Shown here: positions 52,848 to 62,491 of the stretch, one piece after another | Layout: every line of letters begins with the position of its first letter | How positions within the stretch are numbered: the first letter of the stretch is position 1 | Source of the DNA: CALXOJ01 sp034120015 | GTDB lineage: Bacteria > Spirochaetota > Spirochaetia > JAFGXN01 | Direction of reading: 5' to 3' | DNA: 64,000 bases | NCBI GenBank assembly: GCA_034120015.1 | Contig: JAXEIF010000007.1 | Span: 166,146 to 230,145, forward strand | The notes under the pieces: model-generated | What the model was told of the DNA's origin: nothing | Seen by the model: the letters and a program-made list of their open reading frames with translations, nothing else | Database searches by the model: none | Made by a program: the position numbers and the translations under genes

Positions 52848-54737
52848 TCAGTCGATATCGGGATAAAGCGATTCGTAAGGCAGCCCCGTCAGTTTTTCGC
52901 AAACTTTTTTGACTTCCGGGTCGACATCGGCTTTCGAGCCGCCCGCTTCCAGACGGTCCCACTCTTCGCGGATAATGCGGTGATTTTTCGGTGTGACACG
53001 GAAGAAAGCGGCCGCAATCAGACCGATAACCGACATCAGTGTCGGCAGCAGCAGGAAGAAAAAGCGCAGCTGTTTCAGCGTTTCTTCCGTCTGTTTCGGC
53101 TTCACCGGCGTTCCGGTACCGATGTACTGGTAATTCAGAAAATCGAAATCGTCACGCAGCGTCCGCAGCGTTTCCCGAACCGCTTCGTGAGATTCCGCAT
53201 CGGATTCGTCTGTTTTTAACCGGTAAGAAAGTGTCTGCGGATCGTAAAGATAAAATTCGGCAATCCGGGCACTGCGAACCGTCAGGTCGGCTTCGGCCGC
53301 CGAACGCAACGCTTCGAATTCGTCTACGGGAATTTTATCCCAGTCTTCGGGAAAAACGGAAGCAGCTTCGGCGGCATCCTTCAACACGGCAACAGCCGTT
53401 TTGGCATCGTCGTGTTCCCGATTCAGACTGTAAGCGACGGACGCCTCATCGTAAACGTAGGCGGTATCGACCGAGTTCAAACGGTTCTGAATTTCGGTAA
53501 AAACTTCGGAATACTGGGCTTCCGGCAACTCGTACGGCACCGGATTGCGGTACTCGATTTTCGCCAGCAAAAAGCCCAATCCGGTCATAATGACCAATCC
53601 CAGAAACAGTTTGCGGGTCAGCGTCATGGCCGCGGAATAAGTTCCGGCCCGCTCTTCACGGGTAATCAGCCGGTCGATATCGGAAACAAACGGCAGCAGC
53701 GCGTGGGGAATCAGACATCCGGCCGAAATACCGGCACCGAGCAGAATCACATTGGCAATCAGAAACGGTACGGGCAGTTCGGGCGTCTGAAACGACATTC
53801 CGATCATGCCGAGAACAAAGAGCGACAATCCGATTAAATACGAAACGGCATGTCCTTTTTTATTGGCAATTTTCACGTAAACCGGGAGCATGGCAATCAT
53901 GGTTAAAAGAAGAGCCCCCTGCGCCACGACGAAATAGGCTTCTTTCTCGAGATAATCGACCAGATAGAACATAATCCACGACATAAAAATATCGAGCGTC
54001 CCGAACGAACAGACATACATCAGAATATGAATGCGGCAGGAACGGTTGCGGAAGAGAGAGAGAAAATTGGCAATAAACGATTTTCCCTTCTTGGGAGTCC
54101 GCTGAAGCTCAGAGAGCTCCCATGTTCCGAAATAGAGGCTGATCCACGGCAGAGCGAAAATCAGACTGAAGATAATCCCCATGACGAAATAGCCCATTTT
54201 ACCCTGTCCGAACAGGTTAATCACCGGTTTGGCAATCACGCCGGCCAGCAGTGTGGAAATAAACGAAAAAAGAATACGGGATCCGTTCAGAAAGTTTCTT
54301 TCTTTCGAATCACGGGTCATTTCGGCACTCAGCGCCGCATAGGGAACGTAAGACACCGTGGCTACGGTATAAAAGAAAATGTAGGCCAGTGTGTAAAACG
54401 CGAATTTGCCGGCCTGTTCCGCAATCGAAGTCGGAAACCAGATCAGTGCAAAGGAAACGGCAATCGGTATAATGGAAATCAGAAACCAGACACGCCGCTT
54501 GCCGAAACGGTTTTGCGGTGTATGGTCGGAGATATACCCCATCAGCGGATCGGAAACGGCATCCCAAATCTTACCGATGGCGGGAATCAGACCGGCCAAA
54601 ACCGGATGCATACCGATCACATTAATCAGATAATACATCGAAAAGGTGGTGACAATAAAAAATGCACCGCCGCCGTACAAATCGCCGGCTCCGTAAGCCA
54701 GATAATTCCAAAAGCCGATTTTTCGTCCCTGAGTCAT
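52848..54737 (-). CDS. GPH-family (MelB-like) sugar:cation symporter with an extra extracytoplasmic loop
   Basis: 629 residues, whereas GPH transporters are usually about 450. The N-terminus has the family pattern FWNYLAYGAGDLYGGG and IWDAVSDPLMGYISDHTP (the cation-site Asp residues), followed by RFGKRRVWF. Helices 1-11 end near residue 393. Residues 395-558 are then an extra, mostly helical, polar loop that by topology faces outside, and the last helix is at about 559-582. The cargo is unknown; family members carry galactosides, pentosides or glucuronides with Na+ or H+. It has its own promoter. Transport of a glycan product such as fucose-containing oligosaccharide is possible but not shown. 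Confidence 0.85.
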   Translation of the reverse strand: MTQGRKIGFWNYLAYGAGDLYGGGAFFIVTTFSMYYLINVIGMHPVLAGLIPAIGKIWDAVSDPLMGYISDHTPQNRFGKRRVWFLISIIPIAVSFALIWFPTSIAEQAGKFAFYTLAYIFFYTVATVSYVPYAALSAEMTRDSKERNFLNGSRILFSFISTLLAGVIAKPVINLFGQGKMGYFVMGIIFSLIFALPWISLYFGTWELSELQRTPKKGKSFIANFLSLFRNRSCRIHILMYVCSFGTLDIFMSWIMFYLVDYLEKEAYFVVAQGALLLTMIAMLPVYVKIANKKGHAVSYLIGLSLFVLGMIGMSFQTPELPVPFLIANVILLGAGISAGCLIPHALLPFVSDIDRLITREERAGTYSAAMTLTRKLFLGLVIMTGLGFLLAKIEYRNPVPYELPEAQYSEVFTEIQNRLNSVDTAYVYDEASVAYSLNREHDDAKTAVAVLKDAAEAASVFPEDWDKIPVDEFEALRSAAEADLTVRSARIAEFYLYDPQTLSYRLKTDESDAESHEAVRETLRTLRDDFDFLNYQYIGTGTPVKPKQTEETLKQLRFFFLLLPTLMSVIGLIAAAFFRVTPKNHRIIREEWDRLEAGGSKADVDPEVKKVCEKLTGLPYESLYPDID

Positions 54738-54770
54738 ATCAACTCCTTACCTAAAAAGACAGATGTTTTT

Positions 54771-54797
54771 ATTATACACCGAATAGCGAAAAGTCAA
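54771..54797 (-). promoter_or_regulatory. Promoter of the symporter gene
   Basis: On the minus strand TTGACT (54797-54792), a short 15-bp spacer and TATAAT (54776-54771). The hexamers are good; the spacing is at the lower limit. Confidence 0.45.
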
Positions 54798-54811
54798 GTA
54801 TTTTTTATCAG

Positions 54812-55264
54812 TCAGCTGTTGTATTTTTTCAGAATTTCATCGCAGATATCGGCAGACATTTCGACCAGTTCCGCACAGGGGCGTTTGCGGTAATACTCGG
54901 ACGTGCGCGCATCGGGTTGCGGATTGGTATCGGAGGTAATCCCCGCCAGCAGCTCACGGCAAATATAGGAACCGTTATGACTTTTGAAGATATCCGCCTG
55001 TTCCTGAACACGACTGTACAGTTCTTTTTTTGCGGCATTGTCTTTCACATCATCGCTCCCGATCAGAAGCCCCAATACGAGAACGGCACCGGAAACGGAG
55101 CCGCATACTTCCCGCAGCCGCCCCATTCCGCCGCCGAACCCCCCGGCCGCTTTCATTAACACCCGCTCGTCCAGTCCCGTCTCTTCGGCAAACGCCATGG
55201 CGACCGCCTGCGCACAGTTGTATCCTTCTTTAAAAAGCGCTTTCGCTTTTTCGCCTTTTGTCAT
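54812..55264 (-). CDS. C_GCAxxG_C_C family protein
   Basis: 150 residues. The pattern GYNCAQAVAMAFAEE, then GFGGGMGRLREVCGSVSGAVLVLG, a later YICRELL and PCAELVEMSADI is the C_GCAxxG_C_C signature, a family with four conserved cysteines that may bind a metal or cofactor. The function is unknown; members are common in anaerobes. The ATG at 55264 has GGAGG nine bases before it, and the gene starts inside the last 12 codons of clpA, so it is translationally linked to clpS-clpA. A start at 55282 is also possible. Confidence 0.85.
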   Translation of the reverse strand: MTKGEKAKALFKEGYNCAQAVAMAFAEETGLDERVLMKAAGGFGGGMGRLREVCGSVSGAVLVLGLLIGSDDVKDNAAKKELYSRVQEQADIFKSHNGSYICRELLAGITSDTNPQPDARTSEYYRKRPCAELVEMSADICDEILKKYNS

Positions 55265-57569
55265 TTTTCTTTTCCTCCGCATAAACCGCAGGCGCCTTCC
55301 TGCGTCTTTGTTTTTCGATGTACAGACTCCGTCCGTCGGATCCGACACGGACTTTTCCCCCGGTTTTCAGCGAACCGAACAGAATTTCATCGGCAAACAG
55401 CGCCTTCAGTTCCGTTTCGACCGCACGGGCCGCCGGACGGGCTCCCCCTTCTTTACCGCTGCCTTTGCGGACAAGATAATCGACCGCCTCTGCGGAAAGC
55501 GAAAGTGTCACCGATTTTTTCTTCAGCTGCTGAGTAAAGAATCCGATTTCCCGGTTCACAACCCGCCGGATTTCCGTTTCCGTCAGTTTACGGAAACGAA
55601 TCACCGCATCAAGCCTGTTTCGGAACTCCGGCGTAAACGTTTCTTTCAGAGCCTGTCCCGCTTTTTCGCCGAAACCGCCCCCGAAACCGATACTGCCCCG
55701 TTCCCAGTCGGCAGCCCCCACATTGCCCGTCATAATCAGAACAATGTGTTCGAAATCGGCTTTCCGTCCCAGCGAATCGGTCAGAGACGCATTATCCATT
55801 ACCTGCAGCAGCAGATTGAAAACTTCCTGATGGGCCTTCTCGATTTCATCCAAAAGCAGCACCGCATACGGCTGCCGGCGAACCGCATCGATCAGCACAC
55901 CCCCCTCCTGATAACCGATATACCCGGGAGGGGCGCCGATAAACCGGGCCACCGAACTTTTTTCCTGATATTCGCTCATATCGAAACGGATAAAGCCGAT
56001 TCCCAGCGCCTGCGCCAGCTGTTTGGCCAGTTCGGTTTTTCCGACCCCCGTCGGTCCGATAAACAGCATCGATGCCACCGGCAGATTTTCCCGCCGCAGT
56101 CCCGCGTAGGAACGCTTGACGGCCGCCGTGACCGCCTCTACCGCTTCATCCTGACCGTAGACCGTCTCTTTCAGCGTCTGCTCGAGACTGCGCAGTTTCT
56201 CTTCTTCCGATTCGTTGAGTTTTTCCTGCCGGATTCCGGCCATTTTGGCTGCAATACGGGTTAAATCGTCGTTTGTAACCGTCGGTTTTCCGACACTGCC
56301 CTGACGAAACGCCCGGTAAGCGGCATCGGCTCCCGCCACATCAAGCAAATCGATGGTTTTATCGGGCTGACGCCGGTCTTTCAGATAACGGCCGGCCAGC
56401 TCGACGGCGTAACGCGCCGTTTTTGCCGGTATCGAAACGCGGTGATACGACTCCAGTCCCGGTTTGACTTTGGCAATAATCGCAGCCGTCTCTTCCGGTT
56501 TCGGTTCGGGAACCTCAATCACCTGAAAACAGCGGATAAAAGCCTTTTCCGGCTCCAGCCGCTTCTTATAATCCTCAAATGTCGTGGCACCGATACAAAT
56601 CAGACGCCCCGCCGTCAGTGCGGTTTTCAGCATATAGGCCGCATCGGAGCGGTTGCCTTCACCGTCCCCCATCAGCAGATGAATATCGTCGATAAACAAA
56701 ATCACCCGATGATCGTTTTCCAGAGCCGACAGCAACCGCCGCATTCTCATTTCAAATTCGCCCCGGTAACGGCCGCCCGATACAGACGGCATCAGAAGAC
56801 GGCGGCCGCGCAGAAAAGACGGCACACGGCCGGAAGCGATCAGACGCGCCAGCCCCTCCGCCAGTGCGGTTTTCCCTACCCCGGGATCGCCGACCAGCAG
56901 CGGATTATGCTTTTGTTTACGCAATAAAACCAGCTGTATTGTTTCCAGCAAATCCTCGCGGCCGGCAAACGGCGGCAGTTCACCGGCCGCCGCCGCTTCG
57001 GTCAGATCGACCGTCAGCCGGGCCACCGGATTTTTACCGCTTAAACGCTCCCGACCGCCCGAACCTTCATCCGAATCCTCTTCCTCATCGTCGTCATCTT
57101 CCCCGTCCCCGAAATAAGGCATACCGCGGAAATTATCCTCCGCCTCCATATCCAGAAAGCGTAAAGCCTCCGCCATCCGTTTTTCGGTCACACCGTGCGA
57201 AATCAGAAAATAAGCGGCATACGATTCTTTCTGCGTCAGCATGGCCGACAGCACATCGGAAACGCCGACAACCGTTCCGGGAACAGACTCGCCGCCGCGA
57301 AAAGATTCGCTCAGCAGTTCCCTGAATCCGAGACTCTCCAGCGGCGCTTCCGTACCGTCGCCGGTCGGCATCACCGCGTTCAGAAACGATTCGACCTCGT
57401 GAATAAACGGAATCACCGGAATCGAGAGTGTATCGAACAAATCCCGCATCGTATCGTATTCGAAAAAGGCAACGAGCAGATGCTCGGGAGTCACAAATTC
57501 ATGACGGCTTTTTGCCGCCAGCTGAAAGGCTTTATTCATTGAAAGCTGCAGTTCGTCGCTTATTTCCAC
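55230..57569 (-). CDS. clpA: ATP-dependent Clp protease ATPase subunit ClpA
   Basis: 779 residues. Two N-terminal repeats are followed by an acidic linker and D1 (Walker A GDPGVGKTALAEGLA, Walker B VILFIDDIH) and D2 (Walker A GPTGVGKTELAKQLA, Walker B VLLLDEIEKAH). The C-terminal D2-small domain is complete. ClpA unfolds proteins and feeds them to ClpP, with ClpS as a substrate adaptor. The ATG overlaps the end of clpS by 10 bp. clpP is not in the window. Confidence 0.95.
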   Translation of the reverse strand: MEISDELQLSMNKAFQLAAKSRHEFVTPEHLLVAFFEYDTMRDLFDTLSIPVIPFIHEVESFLNAVMPTGDGTEAPLESLGFRELLSESFRGGESVPGTVVGVSDVLSAMLTQKESYAAYFLISHGVTEKRMAEALRFLDMEAEDNFRGMPYFGDGEDDDDEEEDSDEGSGGRERLSGKNPVARLTVDLTEAAAAGELPPFAGREDLLETIQLVLLRKQKHNPLLVGDPGVGKTALAEGLARLIASGRVPSFLRGRRLLMPSVSGGRYRGEFEMRMRRLLSALENDHRVILFIDDIHLLMGDGEGNRSDAAYMLKTALTAGRLICIGATTFEDYKKRLEPEKAFIRCFQVIEVPEPKPEETAAIIAKVKPGLESYHRVSIPAKTARYAVELAGRYLKDRRQPDKTIDLLDVAGADAAYRAFRQGSVGKPTVTNDDLTRIAAKMAGIRQEKLNESEEEKLRSLEQTLKETVYGQDEAVEAVTAAVKRSYAGLRRENLPVASMLFIGPTGVGKTELAKQLAQALGIGFIRFDMSEYQEKSSVARFIGAPPGYIGYQEGGVLIDAVRRQPYAVLLLDEIEKAHQEVFNLLLQVMDNASLTDSLGRKADFEHIVLIMTGNVGAADWERGSIGFGGGFGEKAGQALKETFTPEFRNRLDAVIRFRKLTETEIRRVVNREIGFFTQQLKKKSVTLSLSAEAVDYLVRKGSGKEGGARPAARAVETELKALFADEILFGSLKTGGKVRVGSDGRSLYIEKQRRRKAPAVYAEEKKNDKRRKSESAF

Positions 57570-57877
57570 GCCGGCTCCTTCTTCATTAAAAACGGAAAGG
57601 GAAACTGACGGAGTTTTGCCGCTTTTTCGCCCAAAGCGATTTTGGTACGGGCAATATCCCTGTTATAGATTCCCAGCACAACCCGGCGGCTGTTTCCGGC
57701 TTCGGCAAGAGCTTTGGCAATTGCTTCGGGGCTCAGACGAAACGCTTCTCTTATTAAAAACAGAGCCGTCGATTCATCCGCTTCCGGATTTCTCACCCAT
57801 TCGATCCGGTAAAGAGGCGGTCTTTCGATTTCCGCTCTCCCCGCCGCTCTGTCGGTTTTCCGTAAAAAAGTATTCAT
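57560..57877 (-). CDS. clpS: ClpS-like adaptor with altered substrate pocket
   Basis: 105 residues. PPLYRIEWVRNPEADESTALFLIREAF, broken here into the segments PPLYRIEWVRN and STALFLIREAF, and GIYNRDIARTKIALG and FLMKKEPAW follow the ClpS fold in order. In ordinary ClpS the pocket that binds an N-terminal hydrophobic residue is built from an NDD turn and a His. Here the turn is RNPEADES and the His region is EAGNSRRVV, so neither the Asp pair nor the His is kept. The gene sits directly before clpA and overlaps it, so it most likely still docks on ClpA, but may bind different substrates. Divergent from the TPR lipoprotein gene. Confidence 0.75.
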   Translation of the reverse strand: MNTFLRKTDRAAGRAEIERPPLYRIEWVRNPEADESTALFLIREAFRLSPEAIAKALAEAGNSRRVVLGIYNRDIARTKIALGEKAAKLRQFPFPFLMKKEPAWK

Positions 57878-57953
57878 ATCCGTATGATAAATTTTTTAAA
57901 ATAAAACGGCAAGCCCTTTTTTTTTATATTTAACTGTGATAGACTATTGCGGT

Positions 57954-59024
57954 ATGAAAAAGCAGGGATTGGCGCTGATTCTGACTCTTTTTTTCGCAAT
58001 AAGCTGCCGAAACGCGCAAGGCTCTTTTTCGCCTTATCTGACGGGGCACCCCGAAACGGATGACAACCTCAAAATGCTTTACGCCACTTTGTCCGACACG
58101 GGAACACCCGAAGGCCGCTTTATTCTCATTAACCGTATTTCCCAGATATTGAGAAACGAAGACCGTATCACATTCGATCTCTTTTTACAGCAGGTTCTGC
58201 TCACATATCCCGAAGATCCGTTCAACGCCTACTACCTGCTGCAGCGGGCCCAAAACTGCGAAGATTTAAAAAATCCGGGAGCGGCACGCGTCCATTATCT
58301 GCGGCTTTTAAAAGAATACCCGGAACTGACACTGGAAGGCCGTTCCCTGACCGACCGGGCACTCGAAAAAAGTCTGGCGCTGACCCGCGATGCCGACGGA
58401 CGTATCGAACTTTACCGCATGGCACTGGAACGGAATCCGAAGCCGGAACGGAAAACGGAAATTTATTACCACCTGGCAAAAGCCTACGAAGAAAAAAAAG
58501 AGTGGAAAAATGCCCTGCAGGCTTACGAAAATTTTCTCGGTTCGCCTTATGTTCCCATCCACAACGATCCGATAGCCTATTCTTCCGCCGTAAAAAAAGT
58601 CAAACTGAGCAAATTTAAATCGGTGAACTGGGTTTACGACGACTTAAACCGTCTGGTCGGCGACATCAAATATGCCATCCGCACACGGGATGCCCGGCTG
58701 ATTCAGCGTTACCAGTCGCAGGCGGGCTTTTTTGCCAGTTCGTGGGCACAGGACGAGCTGGAAGCCGAATCGAGCTTTCAGTCCGGAATCGGTGCGATTT
58801 TACAGCGCCAGCCGATCCGTTACCGCGATACTCTCGATCCGATTTCCAACGACAGAGAAGCCTACCTCGAAACATGGAACTGGCAGTATCAGGTCGGTAA
58901 ATGGTATTTTTATTTTACGAAAATCGACTATCCGGCAGATCCCGAAATCAACGGTAAATGGGAGTGGGCCGGAATTTATTTCGGAGACAAACACTTTGCC
59001 GCTGCCGGAAACGAGGGCCAATGA
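57954..59024 (+). CDS. TPR-containing lipoprotein
   Basis: 356 residues from the ATG at 57954; a GTG at 57936 would add six residues but gives a poorer signal peptide. The signal peptide ends in the lipobox FFAISC (Cys18). Residues 60-260 are helical repeats that look like tetratricopeptide units (YYLLQRAQNCEDLKNPGAA, RIELYRMALERNPKPERKT, YYHLAKAYEEKKEWKNALQ). The C-terminus (YLETWNWQYQVGKWYFYFT) is Trp/Tyr-rich and unknown. Its stop overlaps the start of the lytic transglycosylase gene, which suggests that it helps place or control that enzyme in the periplasm. No strong ribosome binding site is visible. Confidence 0.75.
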   Translation: MKKQGLALILTLFFAISCRNAQGSFSPYLTGHPETDDNLKMLYATLSDTGTPEGRFILINRISQILRNEDRITFDLFLQQVLLTYPEDPFNAYYLLQRAQNCEDLKNPGAARVHYLRLLKEYPELTLEGRSLTDRALEKSLALTRDADGRIELYRMALERNPKPERKTEIYYHLAKAYEEKKEWKNALQAYENFLGSPYVPIHNDPIAYSSAVKKVKLSKFKSVNWVYDDLNRLVGDIKYAIRTRDARLIQRYQSQAGFFASSWAQDELEAESSFQSGIGAILQRQPIRYRDTLDPISNDREAYLETWNWQYQVGKWYFYFTKIDYPADPEINGKWEWAGIYFGDKHFAAAGNEGQ

Positions 59025-60343
59025 GAACCGGTATCGGACTGTTTCTTCCCCTGCTGTTTTTCTGTATCCCGTCTCTGCCCTCTTTTGCGTTCCGGACGGA
59101 ATCGCTTTCCGGATATGCTTCACGGCAGAAACCGGAAGAAAACGGCGTTTCCCCGATGGCCTTAACCGCCCCCGTTACCGACAACCGTCTGCCTTTGCAG
59201 CCGCATCCAAGTCCCGAAACGGAAAAACTGCTGCGGCAGTACAAAGGCCGTTTCTCCCGGGAAGCCATTAACCGCACGCTGAAGGCCTCCGAACCGTACG
59301 CCGGTTTTATCCGGCAGAAAATCAACGAAGCCGGACTGCCTCAGGAACTGTTTTTTATTGCCTTTATCGAATCGGAGTTCAAACCGCGCGCCGTTTCCCG
59401 TTCGGGTGCTTACGGCCTGTGGCAGTTTATGCGCAACAGTATCGGCGGTTACGATATGAATATTTCGGAATGGGCCGACGAACGGTTCGATTTTATGAAA
59501 TCGACCGAAGCCGCTCTTCACAAACTCGAATACAACTACAGACAGACCGGCGACTGGGAGCTGGCCATGGCCGCCTACAACTGCGGTCTGGGAAAAGTGA
59601 CCCGCACCATGAAATCTTCCGGCATCCGCGATTTCCGGACACTGGCACAAAAACGGCTTTTGCCGGCACAAACCGTCCATTACGTACCCAAGTGCTTTGC
59701 CGTCGCCTACGCCTGTTCCAACAAACGGGACTTCGGACTGACCGTTTCGTGGAATCCGCCGCCCGAATGGAATATGATCAGACTGGACAAACCGGTCGAC
59801 ATCTCCCTTCTGGCCGCCAAAGCCGATATTCCGCCGAACGTTCTGAAAGCCGCCAACGCCGAACTGAATTACCGCATTACCCCGCCGAACGGCAACTATT
59901 TTCTGAAATTCCCGGCCGAATACACCGACCAAATTACCGCCGCCCTCGACAGCGACGACTCCGAGTTTATCAACTATTATATATACAAAATCAGACAGGG
60001 AGATACCCTCTACGCACTCAGCGCCCATTACGGCGTTTCGGTCGACATCATCCTTCAGTTTAACCCGGGCGTCCGTCCGAACACCCTGCAGATCGGCCAA
60101 AAACTGATGATTCCGGCTTTCCGCGACGTTGCACCGCCTCCGCCCCCAAAAGCGGCCGCGGCCGATGCCTCTCCGAAAGATTACGGACCGGACACCTACC
60201 GCCACACTTATACCGTTCAAAGCGGCGACACACTGTGGGGGATTGCCCGAAAATACAATATCAGTGTCGACGAATTAAAATACTTTAACAAAATGGGAAA
60301 CCGTGATATACTGAAAGCGGGATCTGTCATCAGAGTTCCTTAA
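59021..60343 (+). CDS. Membrane-associated lytic murein transglycosylase with LysM repeats (MltD-like)
   Basis: 440 residues from an ATG with GAGGG upstream, overlapping the previous stop. A signal peptide (LFLPLLFFCIPSLPSFAF) leads to a goose-type lysozyme-like SLT domain: catalytic Glu117 in AFIESEFKPRAVSRSGA, then GLWQFM and AMAAYNCGLGKVTRTM. Two LysM domains follow (YKIRQGDTLYALSAHYGVS, about 325-370, and YTVQSGDTLWGIARKYNIS, about 395-440) for glycan binding, joined by a Pro/Ala-rich linker. It cleaves the peptidoglycan backbone and makes 1,6-anhydro ends. This could feed the NagZ-like pathway. Confidence 0.93.
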   Translation: MRTGIGLFLPLLFFCIPSLPSFAFRTESLSGYASRQKPEENGVSPMALTAPVTDNRLPLQPHPSPETEKLLRQYKGRFSREAINRTLKASEPYAGFIRQKINEAGLPQELFFIAFIESEFKPRAVSRSGAYGLWQFMRNSIGGYDMNISEWADERFDFMKSTEAALHKLEYNYRQTGDWELAMAAYNCGLGKVTRTMKSSGIRDFRTLAQKRLLPAQTVHYVPKCFAVAYACSNKRDFGLTVSWNPPPEWNMIRLDKPVDISLLAAKADIPPNVLKAANAELNYRITPPNGNYFLKFPAEYTDQITAALDSDDSEFINYYIYKIRQGDTLYALSAHYGVSVDIILQFNPGVRPNTLQIGQKLMIPAFRDVAPPPPPKAAAADASPKDYGPDTYRHTYTVQSGDTLWGIARKYNISVDELKYFNKMGNRDILKAGSVIRVP

Positions 60344-60353
60344 CGGAGAAACT

Positions 60354-61232
60354 ATGAAAAAAAGCATTACCTGTTTACTGCTGCTGTTTGCCGCCGTCTC
60401 AGCTCTTCCCGCGCAGTCCGAAAAATTCAAAGTCAAAGCCGATATCAACTGGGAACGCGATCTCATCCGCATCCGCGTCGAAAACGGTTTAAATCCCGAT
60501 ATTTTTGTGATTCAGGAAGCCAAGCTGCAGGCCAACCGGGAAACCAAACAGGCCTTTCCCCGCATTCTGCTGATGGCACTCGAACCGATCGTAGTCGATT
60601 CGCAGAAAACGGTCAAAGACAGAATCATGGAAAACCTGACATATCTCAATGTCATCGAGTCACTGAGCCAGGATGCCTTTCTCCAAACCTCCTATTTAAG
60701 CCGTGACTTAACCTCGCTGATTAACGAATACACCGTACACCTCTATTCCGATTTTACCAAAATCTTCGTCAATCACGATACCCCGATTCCGATCCGCCCT
60801 TATCTCGGATTCGCCGCCGCCGAAGATTACACCGCCCTTGTCATCGACGCAACGGGACAGCTGCCCGTTTACGGCAAAGCGGAAGCGGCCTCCCTTCAGC
60901 CGGCTCTGTTTCCGAAACTGCTGAGCAGCAAAGGCGAAACGGTACTGTCACAGGAAAATATCGAACCGGCCGTTTTAACCGAACGCGGATACGTGACTTA
61001 CTATCCCGAAGGAACGGTTTTAACCGAAACGGAAATCGGCAAAAACCCGCTGCGGATTCTGGCAACCGCCGTTTTCGGTGAGCGCCATACCGATATTGTC
61101 ATACGGGACAGCGAAGTCAAAAAACTGCTCGGCCGCGCGTCCAATATCGAACTGCTGAAAACCGGACAGATTCACATTATCTGCAACCGGGAAAATCTGA
61201 CTCTGTCTCAGACCCTTCCGTTAGAGAAATAA
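60354..61232 (+). CDS. Exported protein of unknown function
   Basis: 292 residues. The signal peptide (LLLLFAAVSALPAQSEKF) ends at a likely AQS or AxA site near residue 20, so the mature protein is periplasmic. The rest is mixed alpha/beta with two regular beta stretches (PYLGFAAAEDYTALVIDATG; YVTYYPEGTVLTETEIGKNPL). I do not recognise a family. It lies 10 bp after the transglycosylase gene and 4 bp before the next gene, so it is in the same operon, and a cell-envelope role is likely. ATG with GGAG upstream. Confidence 0.7.
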   Translation: MKKSITCLLLLFAAVSALPAQSEKFKVKADINWERDLIRIRVENGLNPDIFVIQEAKLQANRETKQAFPRILLMALEPIVVDSQKTVKDRIMENLTYLNVIESLSQDAFLQTSYLSRDLTSLINEYTVHLYSDFTKIFVNHDTPIPIRPYLGFAAAEDYTALVIDATGQLPVYGKAEAASLQPALFPKLLSSKGETVLSQENIEPAVLTERGYVTYYPEGTVLTETEIGKNPLRILATAVFGERHTDIVIRDSEVKKLLGRASNIELLKTGQIHIICNRENLTLSQTLPLEK

Positions 61233-61236
61233 ACAC

Positions 61237-62487
61237 ATGAAAAAAATCGTCACCGCATTATTTATCTTCTGTTTTCTTATCAGCTTTCTGATTCTCGTTA
61301 TCCCCGAACGTATCGGTTACGGTATTGTTTTATGGGATCCCGGACACCCGCAAAATAACGGGTTAATGGTTAAAATCAAAGAAGAATCAAAACTGCGAAA
61401 CAAATACATTGTTTCGATTGACGGAGAGCGGACCGAATACGACAAATGGCAGCTTCACTTCGAAAAACGAAAACGAAACGCTTCCCGTTACGAGGAAACC
61501 TATAAGCCCTATATCGACACTTTTGCCTCCGTCAAACGGGACCGGCACGCCGTCCGGGCCACCCCCGAAGCGTTCGGTTCGATTGTTTACACATTGCGCG
61601 AAGGCGAAACGGTGAAAGTGCTCGGACGCACCGACGAAATGCAGAAAATCGGTTCGACGGAAAATTACTGGTATCTGATTCTGACCGAAACCGGCGCACA
61701 GGGTTACTCTTACGGGCACAATCTGGATATCTACGAGGCGACCGATGCGGAAAAACGGGACCCGAACCGGGCCGCCATCGACCGGCTGGCCGCTACCGTT
61801 TTTTATCCGTCGGAATATAAAGAATATATTACAAACGGCATTTACGATTTGGATCTGTTTGCCCGCAACTACTGTTTCAAAGTCGACACCGAGACCCAAA
61901 CCGTGACCGTCCGCTCGAAAGCCTATTCCGGTACCTACACCTACACCGCCATTACCGGCGAACGCAAAATGTTTACATTCGAAGGAACTCCGATTCAGGT
62001 CAATATTCCGGGCAGCGACGAAATTCTGATTATCAACACAAACGTGCGCAACGATTACGGACAGTTCTTCCGGCCGATTCCCAACCTTGCCGAAATTATC
62101 GAAGGCGAACGCAACCGGCAGAAGAATCTCTTCTCCGATTTAATTGCCCACGGAAACTCTTTTTCCAGCATCAGTGCGGGCCGTCTGACCGTTACCGAAG
62201 ATCAGAAGTTTGTCTGGACCCGTAACCGGGTTCTGATTCCCGATTTTATTCCGGGACCCGAGTTTACCGAAGGCACCGTTTCGTTCAACCTGTTTATGAG
62301 CCCCGACCTGTCGGCGTCTTATACCGGAGGACTGGTTTTCCGCTTCTCTCAGGGAAAAACGGTTTACGCGCTTTACAATGCCGACGAAAACAATCTGGAA
62401 CTGACGATGATTCCCGATTATCTGGTCGAAAAAAATACGGTCATCCGCCAGCCGAACGCACCGCTGAAACTCTACCTCTCGCGATAA
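61237..62487 (+). CDS. Membrane-anchored SH3-like protein of unknown function
   Basis: 416 residues. One N-terminal membrane segment (ALFIFCFLISFLILVI) is followed by a periplasmic part. Residues 105-165 (AVRATPEAFGSIVYTLREG, WYLILTETGAQGYSYGH) are a bacterial SH3 domain of the kind that binds peptidoglycan or peptide ligands. The C-terminal 200 residues are beta-rich (TYTYTAITGERKMFTFEGTP; GTVSFNLFMSPDLSASYTG) and unassigned. Gene order links it with the transglycosylase and the ABC-F gene, each 4 bp apart. Confidence 0.7.
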   Translation: MKKIVTALFIFCFLISFLILVIPERIGYGIVLWDPGHPQNNGLMVKIKEESKLRNKYIVSIDGERTEYDKWQLHFEKRKRNASRYEETYKPYIDTFASVKRDRHAVRATPEAFGSIVYTLREGETVKVLGRTDEMQKIGSTENYWYLILTETGAQGYSYGHNLDIYEATDAEKRDPNRAAIDRLAATVFYPSEYKEYITNGIYDLDLFARNYCFKVDTETQTVTVRSKAYSGTYTYTAITGERKMFTFEGTPIQVNIPGSDEILIINTNVRNDYGQFFRPIPNLAEIIEGERNRQKNLFSDLIAHGNSFSSISAGRLTVTEDQKFVWTRNRVLIPDFIPGPEFTEGTVSFNLFMSPDLSASYTGGLVFRFSQGKTVYALYNADENNLELTMIPDYLVEKNTVIRQPNAPLKLYLSR

Positions 62488-62491
62488 CGGT

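Noticed and set aside
59162..60220. A 352-codon open frame on the minus strand
   Set aside because: Antisense of the lytic transglycosylase gene, whose catalytic and LysM motifs are clear on the other strand.
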